Shown here: piece after piece, positions 12,688 through 24,090 of the stretch
How the letters are laid out: every line of letters starts with the position of its first letter
How positions within the stretch are numbered: position 1 is the stretch's first letter
From: Sphagnum compactum
Lineage: Eukaryota; Bryophyta; Sphagnopsida; Sphagnales
NCBI GenBank assembly: GCA_965153455.1
Contig: OZ234493.1
Coordinates: 9,662,213-9,726,212 of the forward strand
DNA length: 64,000 nucleotides
Reading direction: 5' to 3'
Program-made: the position numbers and the translations under genes
Notes under the pieces: model-generated
The model's input: the letters and a program-made list of their open reading frames with translations, nothing else
Databases searched by the model: none
What the model was told of the DNA's origin: nothing

Positions 12688-12882
12688 ATGACAAGGGGAA
12701 ACCAGAGAGAGAAGGACAGAGAGAGGGCTGCAGCAAGGAATGGGGGAAAGTCCAAAACAAAGGATGATGGTCTCACTCCAGAGCAGCGTCGAGAAAGGGA
12801 TGCAAAGGCCTTGCAGGAGAAAACAGCAAAAAAGGCAGCGTCTGGTGGGTCTGAGGCAGCCTCTGGCAAAACCAAGAAATGA
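12688..12882 (+). CDS. SERF/4F5-family small basic protein
   Basis: A 64-residue, highly charged protein starting MTRGNQREKDRERAAARN and carrying the SERF/4F5 core DGLTPEQRRERDAKALQEK at about residues 27-45, then an Ala/Gly/Lys-rich tail. Length and sequence fit plant SERF-like proteins. The family is known in animals as a modifier of amyloid aggregation; the plant role is poorly defined. The ATG at 12688 is chosen because the family begins MTRGNQRE; an upstream in-frame ATG at 12646 would add 14 non-conserved residues. The coding part is one uninterrupted exon here. The long upstream region probably holds spliced leader exons. No membrane segment or signal peptide is visible. Confidence 0.9.
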   Translation: MTRGNQREKDRERAAARNGGKSKTKDDGLTPEQRRERDAKALQEKTAKKAASGGSEAASGKTKK

Positions 12883-14356
12883 CATCTGTAGGTCATCACC
12901 TGTACATCTCAAGAACCAAACTCTGGTACAAGCCTTTCTCATGCCTGGGGATATGGTTTCTCTGTCTAGATTCTGCAAATGCTGATGTTTATGGATTTAG
13001 ATCATTGTTCACATTGACTTGAAAACATGTGATCCAAAATGTGAAAGGCCAATCTGAAATTAGTAGTCCAAGAACTGAGTATCAGAATGAAATTTGTTTT
13101 GTTGACTTGAAGTTTATAGTTAGGTACTGTTGATCACAATTTACAGTCAAAGCAGAATGATGGTGTTGGTGACCCAGTGTTCAAACAGTATATGCTGATA
13201 CTTCGAAGCTTAAAAAGCGTTGTAGCTTCACAGGAGCCATTGGATATAGAAATATCAGGTCTTTTAGCTTTCAGATATTTTTTGGACAACCTCTCGATTT
13301 GGGTTTTGGAAAAGGAGTTGACATGAATGGATTGCATTGCATTGTTTTAGGTTCACAGGATGCAGGGAGTGAGAACAAGGTTCGGAGCTTTTCATAGAAG
13401 AGGAAGTAGATTGCATGGTCAACTCAAGTAAGGTGTTCCGTACATTAAATGTGGGGTATGCTGGTACCCTGCATTGTCAAAACAATTGAAAGTAGGTCGT
13501 GATGCTTGTTGCAGTCCAGCTTTCTGGACTTGTTTTATGGAGTTTATGGTGTATGATTGTGGTGGTCCTCAAATTGCCAATGTTACCCATGTCCTTTGTT
13601 GGTAGGGTCATAGAAGGTGTCTGATGGGGTTAAGAGGCTAAATGAAGGTCTGTCTTTATCTGAGATTCTGGATATGAGTTCACCCCTGGAAAGCTCAGTC
13701 CAGTTATGCATTTGTTGTTTGATTGACAATGTTTTGAGTTTTGTGTGATGCTGTAATAAAAAATCACTGAGAAAGGATACACATGTGGGATTGACAGTTT
13801 GTTGCCTTGTGTTCAATCTCACAGTTCTGTGAATCAGGATCATTAATGGGTTATGTCTTATGTCCTTGTGTCTGGAGGTGACTGTTGTAAGATTTCTAGG
13901 GCAAGAGGTATTCATCTGCTGGAAAATGTGGGTTAGCAATACCAAGTAGCTGATAGTCAGTTCAAGCAATTCTGCATGCATCAGATTTTGGAAATGTGTG
14001 GATTGTTACACTTGCCATTTACCTTCAACCTAATGATGAAAGTGTATTGCTACCTTCCTACTTTGTCTCCAACCTAGATGAAAATGTGAGACATAAAAAG
14101 GCTTTGCTGACCTTGATTAAAGTGGCCAAATTAAAATCCAGTTTTTGACCACTACTTCAAGTGCTTTGAATAGGTACATACAGAGATGATGATGTTATGT
14201 TGTGTGGGTACCATATTTTGATGTGTTCCAGTTGTGGCCAAGAGGGCTTTGGACATTTCTGATCCCCAAGACCAAGATACAGGTGTAGGTCTCAAACCCA
14301 GAAAGATTCTCAAAATAGTTTCTTGTACATAGAGAGGTACATGCAAGCTTGAGGCA
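12883..14356 (+). other. Region downstream of SERF gene, no protein seen
   Basis: Mixed-composition, TG-rich sequence that probably includes the 3' UTR of the SERF-like gene (first few hundred bases). A 132-codon minus-strand ORF at 13583-13981 has no family resemblance and no clear splice context. No tRNA or snRNA was recognised. Confidence 0.4.
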
Positions 14357-14860
14357 AATCTTAGATCTGTGGACTGCAAGATCTTTCTCATGTGTTGCTC
14401 AATTTTGGTCCTTCAACATTGCAAATGCACACTGTTCGTGAGCAAAGTGTCAGATGTTACTACTCATTTCTTGCTTGAATTTGGTCATATGACATCCCAG
14501 TGTGACAATGCTTAGAAATCCAGATTGCAAGATGGTACTCGTTTCTTGCTCCAATTTGGTCACATAACACTAGTGTGCCAAGTCTCAGATCTCTGAATTT
14601 GAGGATGTTACAAGTCAATGTTTGCTTGGTTTTGGTTCTTTTAACTGTGCATTCTTGTAATTCTTAGATCTCTGGTTTCAAGAACATACTCATTTCTTAT
14701 CTAAAGTTGGTCATGTTGGCAATTCTTAGATCTGTGGATTGCAAGTCCTGGCAAGAACTGGGTTAAGAATGAGTTCCTCAATTCTTGCTGGAACTTGGTT
14801 AAGCAATGTTTGATGCAATGTGACAGACTCTTAGGTCTCTGGATGCAGAAGCAATGAGAA
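14357..14860 (+). repeat. Degenerate tandem array with TTAGATCTCTGG core
   Basis: About six imperfect copies, spaced roughly 70-100 bp, of a unit with CTTAGATCTCTGG, then ATTGCAAGA, then CTCATTTCTTGCT, then AATTTGGTCAT. It lies between the SERF gene and the 3' end of the SAM gene and is noncoding. Confidence 0.65.
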
Positions 14861-15337
14861 GATTCACGAATCAATGTGGCAAAACTGTTAAAAGATCTGG
14901 GTGGTGGGAGTCAATGGGAAGACTCAAGCATGATGTTGTAAAAACTAGGATCTCTGCTGGGACCAACAGAAGGTTCATATTTCAACTGGAGTTTAGAGAC
15001 AGAAACAAAATAGTAAGCAGACCCAACACAAAAGCAAGCTGTAAAATCCCAAAGAACAGTTACATCAGATTGATGCCAGTGTTAATGTATTGGTTGTTTT
15101 CAAAACAGCACAAATCCTTTCCTGGTCCAATCACTTCCAATTGCTTGTCACTGCAGGCATCTTTTTCAATAGGCCTGAAAGACCTTGTGTTTTACTGCCA
15201 GAAGGGAGTAGTAGAAAAAACCATGAAGTACTGAAACAATGGGCTCCACGTGGCAAGCTGTTGGTATCACTAATTCACTGCTCTTGACCAAAAGATACTC
15301 ATCAACCTTGTATGACTGTAGGAGATCTCCTCAGAGC

Positions 15338-18265
15338 CTATACATGCGTCCCTACTGCCTGCAAAATCTTCTTCCTTGGTCCCTGTTCAGATTACCAAAA
15401 ACACAATCGACTTAGAACATTGGAGTTTGTTAATGGAAAGCTCCGTATCAAACAATGCTCCCCTCCATACTTGTGGACAAATACTCTCAACCTGCTGAGA
15501 TGTACATGTAAACCTTGAACAATATTACAAATCACCTGGACTTGGTTTCCTACACTGGTGGTCAAAGGAATGCATTTCTTGACAAACTGGATAATTGTGC
15601 CAGGATATGCCATTACCAACTATTGCTTCTGTATTAATAATCAAGAAGAAAAATTAGTGAAGAAAAATCAGCAGTGCCAGTTTCTCAAAAAAGGTACTCC
15701 AACCGTTGCTTTGATGAGACTCCTTTTCATAACCCCTCTTGAGTAGAAAACTCAAGAAAGTTCCATGTTCTTTGATATTAAGGTTTAAATGTACTCAGAC
15801 AATGGAACAAGGGCAAAAGACACAGAGCAGCAAGAGAAGGAAGTGGCAAGAAGGGACAGAAGCAAAAAGAATATAAATACTGTTCTTGAAGACGTATTAC
15901 AACTTTGCAAAAAAAATTGAGGACAAGAAACAAAACATGACCACATATGGGGGCATCTGTCCTAGAAACCCACTCTGTCAACAGAAATTCCTTTTGTACA
16001 AATTGTAGGTGAGATACTGACCATAGGTACCCCGAGTTCTTTCAGATCATTGTCAGTCATGTGCCGCAGTGCAGCCATATCCACCTGCAAAATACTCAAA
16101 GATTGCTCATGATCAGTTGTCCAAGCAATTAATCCCTACCACACTACCTATTTGTGAGCAGCATCTCTTCTCACACATCAAACACTATCCACATATCAGA
16201 ATCACATTGCACAACATCAATTCCAGCATAGATAAAAGCTGAAGTCATTGGTGCCTACAGAAAACATGTTCCATCTCATCACATAGACTTCAATATCTGA
16301 GGTGACTCAATCAGCTCAAACATTGAGAAATGCTGTCAGGAATTTACTGCAACAAAAAATCTGTTTGTCAGCAGTTTCTATCAAGAGAATAAGCTTGAGG
16401 TCATCATGGTTGATGAAGAAGATTTAGGGGATAACTGATAATTTACCTCTTCAGCCTGAAAAGTTATGGAATATTTTCCCAGTCCTAAGGAATGAAGTAG
16501 ACCACCTACTGTTTGATCATCACCCTGCATATCCCCACAGCTCAACGAATGGCAACATCAATCAAATTTCAGAGTCAGGGTCAGACAATCTGCAGGCCAC
16601 ATCCCAGATAAGCAGCAAAGTAAAAAGCAATGTAGAGCAGTGCTTTACTATTGTGTGATAGCACTACAGGGGCTAACAAGACCATGACCCAAAATAACCA
16701 AGGCCTGGCTAAAATTTAGCATGAGACCTGAAACATGCAGGTGGAAATCCATAGTTCACAGAAAGGAAATTGTAGTTTACCCCACCAGATGTCTTCTGCA
16801 GTGGGGTGGATCGTTCAGGTTGAGCTACATTGGAAGTGCTGCGGACTACTGAAGGTAGACGGTGCTGGAGCTCAGTACCACCAGGAGCTTGAGCAACAGG
16901 TGGTCGTTGAGTGACAGGACCTGATAATTTCTCTCGCAAGTCTGACATGCCGGCATTGGGGCCTCTGGTGCTTCTTCCACTGATCCTGGATTCCTGCTGG
17001 GCTAGCTTACTTCGAAGATCCTGAGAGTCTACCTGGCTGTCTGAAGTTTTGAGTTAAAGAAAACATAAGACCTCAATGTCACCTGTCAAGAAATATAACA
17101 TGTAAACCTAAAGTGCTCTGGAGGAAGATCTAAACAATATCCAAGACTGCTCTTGAACATAATGCATGATTCAAACACCAGACTTCTCTAGGTTACAGAT
17201 GCATCCAGGTCACTTCGACACATAACACCCAGCAACAAAAGATGGCAATTCATCTTGTCAGAGATAACAGTGAGACTTATTGTAAGAGGGAAAAAAAGAA
17301 TCCAGTCAGAAAAATAAACACTGATCATATGCAAGATACTGACAATTTGCCCTTCCTCAACATCCTTATCTTCAAAGAGATCATGCTTCCACTTTCCATC
17401 ATCTTCACGTGCGCTGGAAACCCCAAACCCATCAAGAATAAACTCTGTGAGCAACATAAAGATCCCGACTTGACAAATTTCACCAATTTTCATCCAGATG
17501 GCAGGTGTTCTTTCTTCATCAAAAGTAAGTTCTCCACACGTTCTTAGTTAAGACAAAGGACTTGACACTCTAGGGTACGGAGCTATGGTGCTTCCAGAGG
17601 GAACGATGAAAGCAAAAGTGTGTGGTATGAAATCCCAGCTCCAGTAACAATGTGTGCTCTGAAATACATCTCCATGATACCTGAGCCCAATTGAAGAGAA
17701 AACTCCACTAGAACATGTAAAGTAACCAAACAAATCTTAAGTCAGTTCTGGCCATACTGAAACAAATCAGAAAAGAACAAGTGCAGTCATCACCTAGTGA
17801 GTGTTGCTCATAAAGTATCTGACCATCCAATTCATCATGATCAGAAGTGACTAGCTGCCATAACATCTATGTAACTATAATCATACTGCAAAACAACCAT
17901 GCAAGTGTTGACCTAAACACTAAAAGTAGTTCTACATGTTGCTTAGCATTTGAGCAATACAACATGTCAACAAGTCACAGAGGACCAAACCAATACTGTT
18001 CAATGTCTGAGTCCAAGAGAACAGATCTCCAAGCAACATCTTTGGAAATGGGGGGAATACTTTCAGATTGTCCCAAACTATTGGAGCTGTTATTCATGTG
18101 GTTGAGAAAGAAGAGGAACCAAAGCACCCTAATTCTGAATACAGAGACCCACCGTTTCCCATTATTTTGCCTGCTGAAAGAAAAGTGCTCTACATTCCCT
18201 CCCAACCGGTCTCGTATAGACCGCCTCCTGAAATTTCTTGCTCCAATTTCACGATCAGCATACAT
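15338..18265 (-). CDS. SAM-domain protein (MYADR/SRRSIRDRL family), six exons
   Basis: Exons in transcript order: 18265-18153, 17413-17344, 17032-16781, 16524-16447, 16084-16022, 15382-15338. Phases agree at every junction, giving 206 residues. The start is the ATG of MYADRE, the conserved N terminus of this plant family. Features: basic RRRSIRDRL near residues 13-21; GKWKHDLFED near 44-53; two DLR(S/E)KL repeats in exon 3; and a C-terminal SAM domain at about 146-205 (LLHSLGLGKYSITFQAEEVD, then MTDNDLKELGVPMGPRKKIL). SAM domains mediate protein or RNA contacts; the role of this family is not established. The last exon ends ILQAVGTHV and stops with TAG. The exon-3 acceptor was chosen at CAG/GTAGAC because it keeps phase 0; an upstream AG at 17041 does not. 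The gene is divergent from SPT4. Confidence 0.88.
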
Positions 18266-19796
18266 TTCCGTGGGCACCGAAAGAAACTGTTTAACAGCAG
18301 CACAGACCTAATCAAATTTAGGGCAAAAGGAACCACCAAATCTGGTTTGTGGTAGTCAGAAGCCGAAAACACACTCATTGTGACGTGCACAACACATCGC
18401 AATATGCAGGAAAAAGCTTCCCCCAAACAAAATGCAAACAATTCCATGCCTATCACATTTTTGAACACTGAATGCATTGGGTGTAATACATAATAGTATG
18501 CAGGAAATCCAACATTTGCATTCTACAACACATTCCCCGAAATACAAGGCTCTGAAATTTGGCAAAGAGAAGAATCTCCTGCTTCTTGCAAAATAACTAA
18601 CCGCCTACGTCAAACAGCGTAAGGAAAACAGGAGAAGAGAGCCGCATGCACGCACCCCTCGCTGCCCGTCGCGCTCCTCGCTACTAGCATTAACTCGGGG
18701 TCGAGACATCCAACTCCCCTTCCGATGCAAACTTAAAATCTCCCTCTCCCAACCGCCTCCTGCCCCCGCAAGAAAATACAGCAGAACAGACAGAGGGAGC
18801 TTAACCAACCCCAGAAAAATCTCTACTGCCGAAAAGACGAGTCTTCGAGCTACGCCAGTGTCATCACTAGGAAAACAAAAAGCTGCAAAAACCACGTCTG
18901 GTTAAATCCACGCACGCATTTCTCGAGCCACACACGCAACAGAATGCACGAAAACAACAAACAATTCCGTGTCGTCCAACTGCGTTCTCTGAAGCGAAGG
19001 TGAAACAGAGAGCATCCCCAAACCCTAACCCCCGCCGTGGACAAAAAGGGTAGGCCAAGAAGGTCCTTCATCTCTTATTGGCTCCCATGATTCATAACCG
19101 CCTAAATGAGGAGCCAGTGTGAAAAGGCACGACGAAAAAGTCCCGTGACAGCCAATAAATTCGTGGGCAATTTGTCGGCCTTCCTGGCCAAACAGTTTTG
19201 TCCATTAGGTCAGTTGCTAGGGTTTCTAATGTTAGGGTTTGGAGTTTTAGGGTTTCGTGGGACTCTTGCTGTTGCTGTTGTTGTTCCTTCTTCTTCTCGT
19301 GTGCGTTATCCGATTCCCTTTTCGAAATCTGTTTTGTTGGGTTCTGCGATCTCTCTTGCGATTGCGAGCTTGTGTTTGTTGTTGGCAAGGACCGCAGATT
19401 TTCGTCCTGCAGAAATTTTAGCGGTAGTCTTACGAGTGATTGTCTCCAACAAAGCGCTTAGGTAGCAAGTCCGGATGTTCGCCGAGTTTGAGCAGTCTAC
19501 GGCAGCATCTTGAAGAGAGGCGAATTGGAAATCCAGGTTAGTTGCCGCTCTTCGGATACTCTTTTTTTTTGCCGCGACTTTCTCGTTTCTTCTGTCGATG
19601 TCCTTGTCTTTGAATGAGAAGCTCGTGGAGAATTTCAATGGGGTTTCAGGTCATCCTTGGGGCTACCTACTATCGCATTGTTCGGAGCTCATGGTGCAAC
19701 GGGAAGCTGTTTGCTCACCTCCTTTCTAATGTAACCTTGGTGAATGATTATGGTATGGTTTCAGGAGGCCAGGGAGCAAGTGAGGGAGTGGACAAG
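18266..19796. promoter_or_regulatory. Divergent intergenic region between SAM gene and SPT4
   Basis: A ~1.5 kb head-to-head gap. The SAM leader lies at the left. A GC-richer block at about 18600-19500 probably holds both transcription starts. A telo-box-like AAACCCTAA occurs at about 19020, and AGGGTTT strings (its complement) recur at about 19217-19255. Such boxes are common in promoters of plant housekeeping genes. Open frames of about 100 codons on both strands (19092-19638) are mutually overlapping and unrecognised, so I treat them as leader sequence. The exon holding the SPT4 ATG may start after TTTCAG near 19763, so a 5' UTR intron is likely. Confidence 0.5.
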
Positions 19797-21037
19797 ATGG
19801 TTAGTCATGCAGCGCAGGTGCCTACCAGTTTTGGGCGAGAGTTGAGGGTGTGCTTACGATGTGCACTTGTGAAAACTTATGATCAGGTCTATCTTGTCCC
19901 TTCTTTGAGCATGAATTGTTGAGGCTGGATTTTCTTTCATTTGGAAGATCAATTTGGCACCGGAGTTCAAAGGAATTGATTGCTCTGAGAAGCACGTTGT
20001 ATGCTTGGAAAGTATCATGGACAAACAAGTTGAAGTCTGGTTTTAGCTTGGAGTGTCCATTGGAGACTGAGACAGGGATTTGTCTTGCATAAATTCTTGG
20101 CAGACTTTTTTTATGAGTATTTCCAGAACGAGAAAAGATCAATGGAGAGTTGGTATGTGCACATCTTTGAGTGTTTGCTGAATATTATCTAACTTGGAGT
20201 TATGTCATGATCATTCCAGTTCAAAGATTCGGGATGTGAAAACTGCCAGTTTTTCAACATGGACAAAGACCATGACCGGGTGTTGGAGTGCACAACTCCC
20301 AATTTTGCAGGGTATGATTGTGCTGTCCATCCACTCCCCCTATTTGATCCGGAGACAGAAACAAAACAGAAGTTTGTGACATCTTTTGTGTTGGTGGTGG
20401 CATTGGCCACCTCTCTAATGTTAAAACACTGGTTGATATATATTTGCAGGGTTATTTCCTGTATGGATCCTACCAGCAGTTGGGCGGCTCGATGGCTGAG
20501 AATAAGTATGACCTTGTCTTCACCTGGTCACATTTTGTCGTCTTGAATCCTGTTCCTGCTACCTGTGGAAGGAAGGACCTTGCTGTTGAATCTCTAAAAC
20601 CTCAACAAGATGGTTGTGATTGAATAATTGACTGATATGATAGAGCTCAACCCCAAGACCATAGTGGGGAGGGCTTTGACTGGTATTGTTTGCACACAAA
20701 CATTCTGGACATTTTGTCACTGTTTGTACATGTTCCTCTATGTAAGATATCTACTTACATTGACAGCTTGCAAATTTATTTTTCTTCTGTAGGCAAGTTT
20801 GTACCAGGCTGTTATGCACTGACAGTTACAGGGGAACTTTCTGAGGAGATGCAGGTATGTCTATTGCAGCTTCTGCCCAATTGCTAGTTTTTCTCAGCTT
20901 AATTCATGAGAAGAATTAGATTACATGAGACTTACAGGTTTCCACTGGGTTTGAGGTGTATGGATATTTTGATGGTTAATTTGTGTGTGCAGGCTATTTG
21001 TGAGGACAACAAGGTGCGATATGTGCCGCGGTCGTGA
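19797..21037 (+). CDS. SPT4: Transcription elongation factor SPT4, five exons
   Basis: Exons 19797-19886, 20220-20311, 20450-20505, 20793-20854 and 20993-21037 join in phase into 114 residues, matching the ~116 of plant SPT4. The zinc finger uses C19-x2-C22 (VCLRC) and C36-x2-C39 (CENC). Other family blocks are PTSFGRELR, VKTYDQF, LECTTPNFAGVISCMDP, SWAARWLRI, KFVPGCYALTV, and the end VRYVPRS. SPT4 binds the NGN domain of SPT5 to form the DSIF-type complex that travels with RNA polymerase II in the nucleus. The start at MVSHAAQVPTSF matches the family N-terminal length; an upstream in-frame ATG would add unrelated residues. All junctions are GT-AG. Family members have G where the exon 3/4 junction here encodes S (WLRIS-KFVPG), a mild change. 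It converges with the RING gene downstream. Confidence 0.95.
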
Positions 21038-21765
21038 CATCATGACCATACCATATATTTCTATTCTTCACCATGCCCACCATGCCAATTGAACATAAGC
21101 ACAAGCATGTGAATTCTCTATTTGGGTGATTGAACAGTAGATGGCTGCCAAGTCACAAAACTTGCCACTGAATTGACAATTTTAGAGCTTGTAAGGACTA
21201 GTGCTCTCAAAATGCTATTTCACAAAAGTCCATTTGTAAACCAATCCTCAACTTTACTGCTTCTCAGGCCTTACTACGATACCTTTGATTTGATATGTAA
21301 AGCACTATTCCTGTCAAGGCCTGCTCTTGAACTCATAGTCTGAACTTGGACTACCCAGTATCTTCATCTCAAAGTGCCATAGATGAAGATTGCATTACAA
21401 AAGTTTTTACTAATGTCCATCAGGTGTTACCTGATCTTTTGCAGTCATTTCTAATTCCAATTGCAGAAGAGGTGAAGAACTAACTTCCAGACATCTTTTT
21501 TAAAAAACCCATTTTCAAATGTATGGAGCGTTGTATGTACATTTTCCTACTTTTGCTACTTTTAATACCATTTCCAACCAAGAACCTATAATGAAGTGTA
21601 CTTTCCAAACTATGGGAAAAATCCCAATTCAAGGCACATCCTGAGTGGATGCCTTGTTCAATGTCCCCAACACAAGAAAATGTAGCATGTGGTCCATAAA
21701 TCAACCTCAACTCCTGATATCATTCTCACCTTGTCTAGCTTGAGAAATGCTGCGCCCAGTCTTCT
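21038..21765. other. Convergent 3' region between SPT4 and RING gene
   Basis: About 730 bp between two stop codons on opposite strands. It should contain both 3' UTRs and terminators. No ORF with family resemblance is present. Confidence 0.6.
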
Positions 21766-23670
21766 CTAGAGACTCTCATTGAAAACCATCTCCTGCAGCA
21801 CCCAACTCAGAAGATTAGATACTCATCACCTAAAACTGATATATCATACACTCCCAGATGTCAATACTTCTCTTGACAAACAACTGCACATTTCCAAAAT
21901 CAGATTTTGCACTTGAATTTGTCTAACTCTTGCACTTTCTTAATCTTGTTAACACATCTCTGCATACAGTTATGCAACTCTAATGCACTCCCAACTCTTT
22001 GCAACACTTGCTGAAATTTTGCTTTTCTGTGAAGCTCATTCAACATATGTGAAGCAGGTCAAGACTGATGAGCACTCATGCAGACTTGGGCCAACTAGCA
22101 CCAAGTCTACAAGCAGAGTGCAGGGGAGGAGAAAGACAGTGTGTGCTGAAATCAGAACAGACATCACCTTGTCACACATGGGGCAGTGCTTGCTGTACTC
22201 CATCCATCCATAAATACAAGCCAAGTGAAAATGGTGGCCACATGCAGTACTAATCTTCGGATTCTCCTCTGTGTAACCTGCCAATCTCCATTTTCCATCA
22301 GACAATCTCTTTTTGCAGTGCCTTTCAACTGAGTTCAACAAAAAGCTCTGCCCTAAAAACCTTGCACTACTGGTTTCACAAAGAGTTTGGACCAAAATTC
22401 AGATACAAGAAATAAACCCATTAGTTCCAAATATCAATCTACTCCATTCCAATACAGAAGGCAACAAATCATGCAGCCAGCCAAGAGAGAATTGCAGCAC
22501 AGCAAAAACATGAAACACAATGGCAAGATAAATCTTTGATCTTTGCATGCTGATAGATCCTTTGACTACAACTGCTCTTCACAAAACACCTAACACTGAC
22601 TGCACATATGGAATTTCTCAATTTTCCTCTCTGGAGAGCTGGTTTGCAACAAAGGAGCCTGAGCAAAAGAATAGGTTTAAGTACAAACAGTAAAGAACAG
22701 CAGCAAAGAGCCAGATGTGGTTGTATGACTTCTACAGAAAACCTCTGTGAACCTTGCTCAACAATGCTACAGAAATGGAAGCAAAACATTTGAGAGAGAT
22801 TTAAGTCAAGAAACTAACCATCAAGGCAAGTGGGGCACATATCCTCATCATCAACAAGGGAGAGTGTGGACTCAACCCTAGCAAACCCCTTTGATGACAG
22901 CAAATACTTTTCAAAGGAACCCAGCTTAAACCCTTGACCTAGTTCTTGGTGTTCACTTGCGCCATCATTGCGTCGCTGCTGCACAGGTGCCAAGGCTTCT
23001 CCAACTTTTGCTGCACCATGGAGGAGGTTCATTTGCTGCAAGGGTTCCATCTCTCCAGCATGCATATGACTCATATCACTCTTCTCCTGCCTTGATACTA
23101 AACCATCACCAACAGCACCAAGATACCAAGCTTCTGCATCATATGGTAAGGGACGTCGTGGTGGTGGCGCCTGGAATGATTCAGGTAATGATGTGTCTAC
23201 ATTGTTGTTGTTGTTGTTGCCACTTAATAAGCCCGCTGTTGGTGATGTTGAGACTCGGTACTGACTAGGAGACAAGACATCCCGATCGTCTACATCATCA
23301 AACCATGTGGAATACTGCATGGAATTCCATTGAAAAATGGAATCCATACTCGTCTGATCAGAAATTTCACTGGTGGAGGAACCAGGCCACAATTTACTGA
23401 ATCCAGTTTGAGCATTCAAATCCACAGTGCAGCTGCCCCCTTCAAAGACGAATGCTCAAAAGAAGCGAAACCTAAACCCAAAAGAAGCAAAACAGGAAAA
23501 CAATAGTTTGTGACAAGGAGAGTGTCAGAGAGGGAAGGGGATGATACCATGCGAAGAAACCCGCACACGCAACGGCGCAGACATACGCAATTCCGGTCCA
23601 TACTTCCATTTCGAAATGCCGTGTATTCTTCAAAATCCTGGGGATTTAGGCAACAGCAAACTGCACCCAT
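21766..23670 (-). CDS. RING-H2 E3 ubiquitin ligase, RHB1A/At3g02290-like
   Basis: Exon 1 is 23670-23548 (MGAVCCCLNPQDFEEY...CGFLRM), the myristoylation/palmitoylation-type MGxVCCC start of this plant family, suggesting membrane attachment. The central exon ends at 22819 and carries PESFQAPPPRRPLPYDAE, DGLVSRQEKS and DDEDMCPTC. Exon 3 is 22277-22168 and the last exon is 21792-21766 (EMVFNESL then TAG). The RING pattern is C-x2-C-x14-C-x1-H-x2-H-x2-C-x10-C-x2-C, complete for two zincs, so ligase activity is expected. The last three exons join in phase. The exon-1/exon-2 junction is unresolved: the donor ATG/GTATCA is phase 0, and the first phase-compatible acceptor is CAG/ACGAGT, placing the exon-2 start at 23353 and giving about 264 residues. 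The open frame itself extends further upstream to about 23440. A run of AAC codons encodes poly-Asn. Confidence 0.87.
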
Positions 23671-23885
23671 TCTTGCTCACCTCTCTCTCTCCCACCGCGC
23701 CTCTTCTCCCTTACTCTCTTAATGGACTCCTTTTCTCTTCCTCTCTACTACAACTGTGCCCCCATCGCTTCCAGCTCTCTCTGCCTAATCCCATGCTGCA
23801 TTGCCATGCTAAACCCAAAACCCTAAACTCTGCCTTTAGCCTACTGCTACTCGAAATTCCTCAATTTGTCTCAACATCGATAGAA
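23671..23885 (-). promoter_or_regulatory. Upstream region of RING gene
   Basis: CT-rich leader-like sequence on the plus strand (GA-rich in the sense of the gene) with an AAACCCAAAACCCTAAAC telo-box-like string at about 23812. This probably holds the 5' UTR and core promoter. Confidence 0.45.
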
Positions 23886-23887
23886 AG

Positions 23888-24090
23888 TCTTGTCCGTGAT
23901 CCATACAGACGAAATCTATCATACGGATGAAATCTATCCTATAAATAAAATCTGTCGTGTGGATGAAATCAATTTTTTTCATGTGGATGAAATCGACCAT
24001 ATGCATGAAAGCTATCCTATGGATGAAATAAAATTCTCATATGGATGATATTTACCCTATGGATGAAATACATCCTACAGATGATGATAT
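23888..24090 (+). repeat. GGATGAAATC minisatellite, ~18-26 bp units
   Basis: About nine imperfect copies of a unit like ATGGATGAAATCTATCCT, with substitutions and short insertions between copies. It sits immediately upstream of the RING gene promoter. Confidence 0.8.

Noticed and set aside
13583-13981. 132-codon minus-strand ORF
   Set aside because: No recognisable domain, ordinary composition, lies in the probable 3' region of SERF.
14854-15234. 126-codon plus-strand ORF
   Set aside because: Overlaps the end of a repeat array and runs opposite the SAM gene 3' region; no domain or splice context.
19092-19638. Overlapping ~100-codon ORFs on both strands
   Set aside because: They sit in the GC-richer divergent promoter/leader of SAM and SPT4 and read low-complexity sequence (poly-Gln/Cys/Leu).
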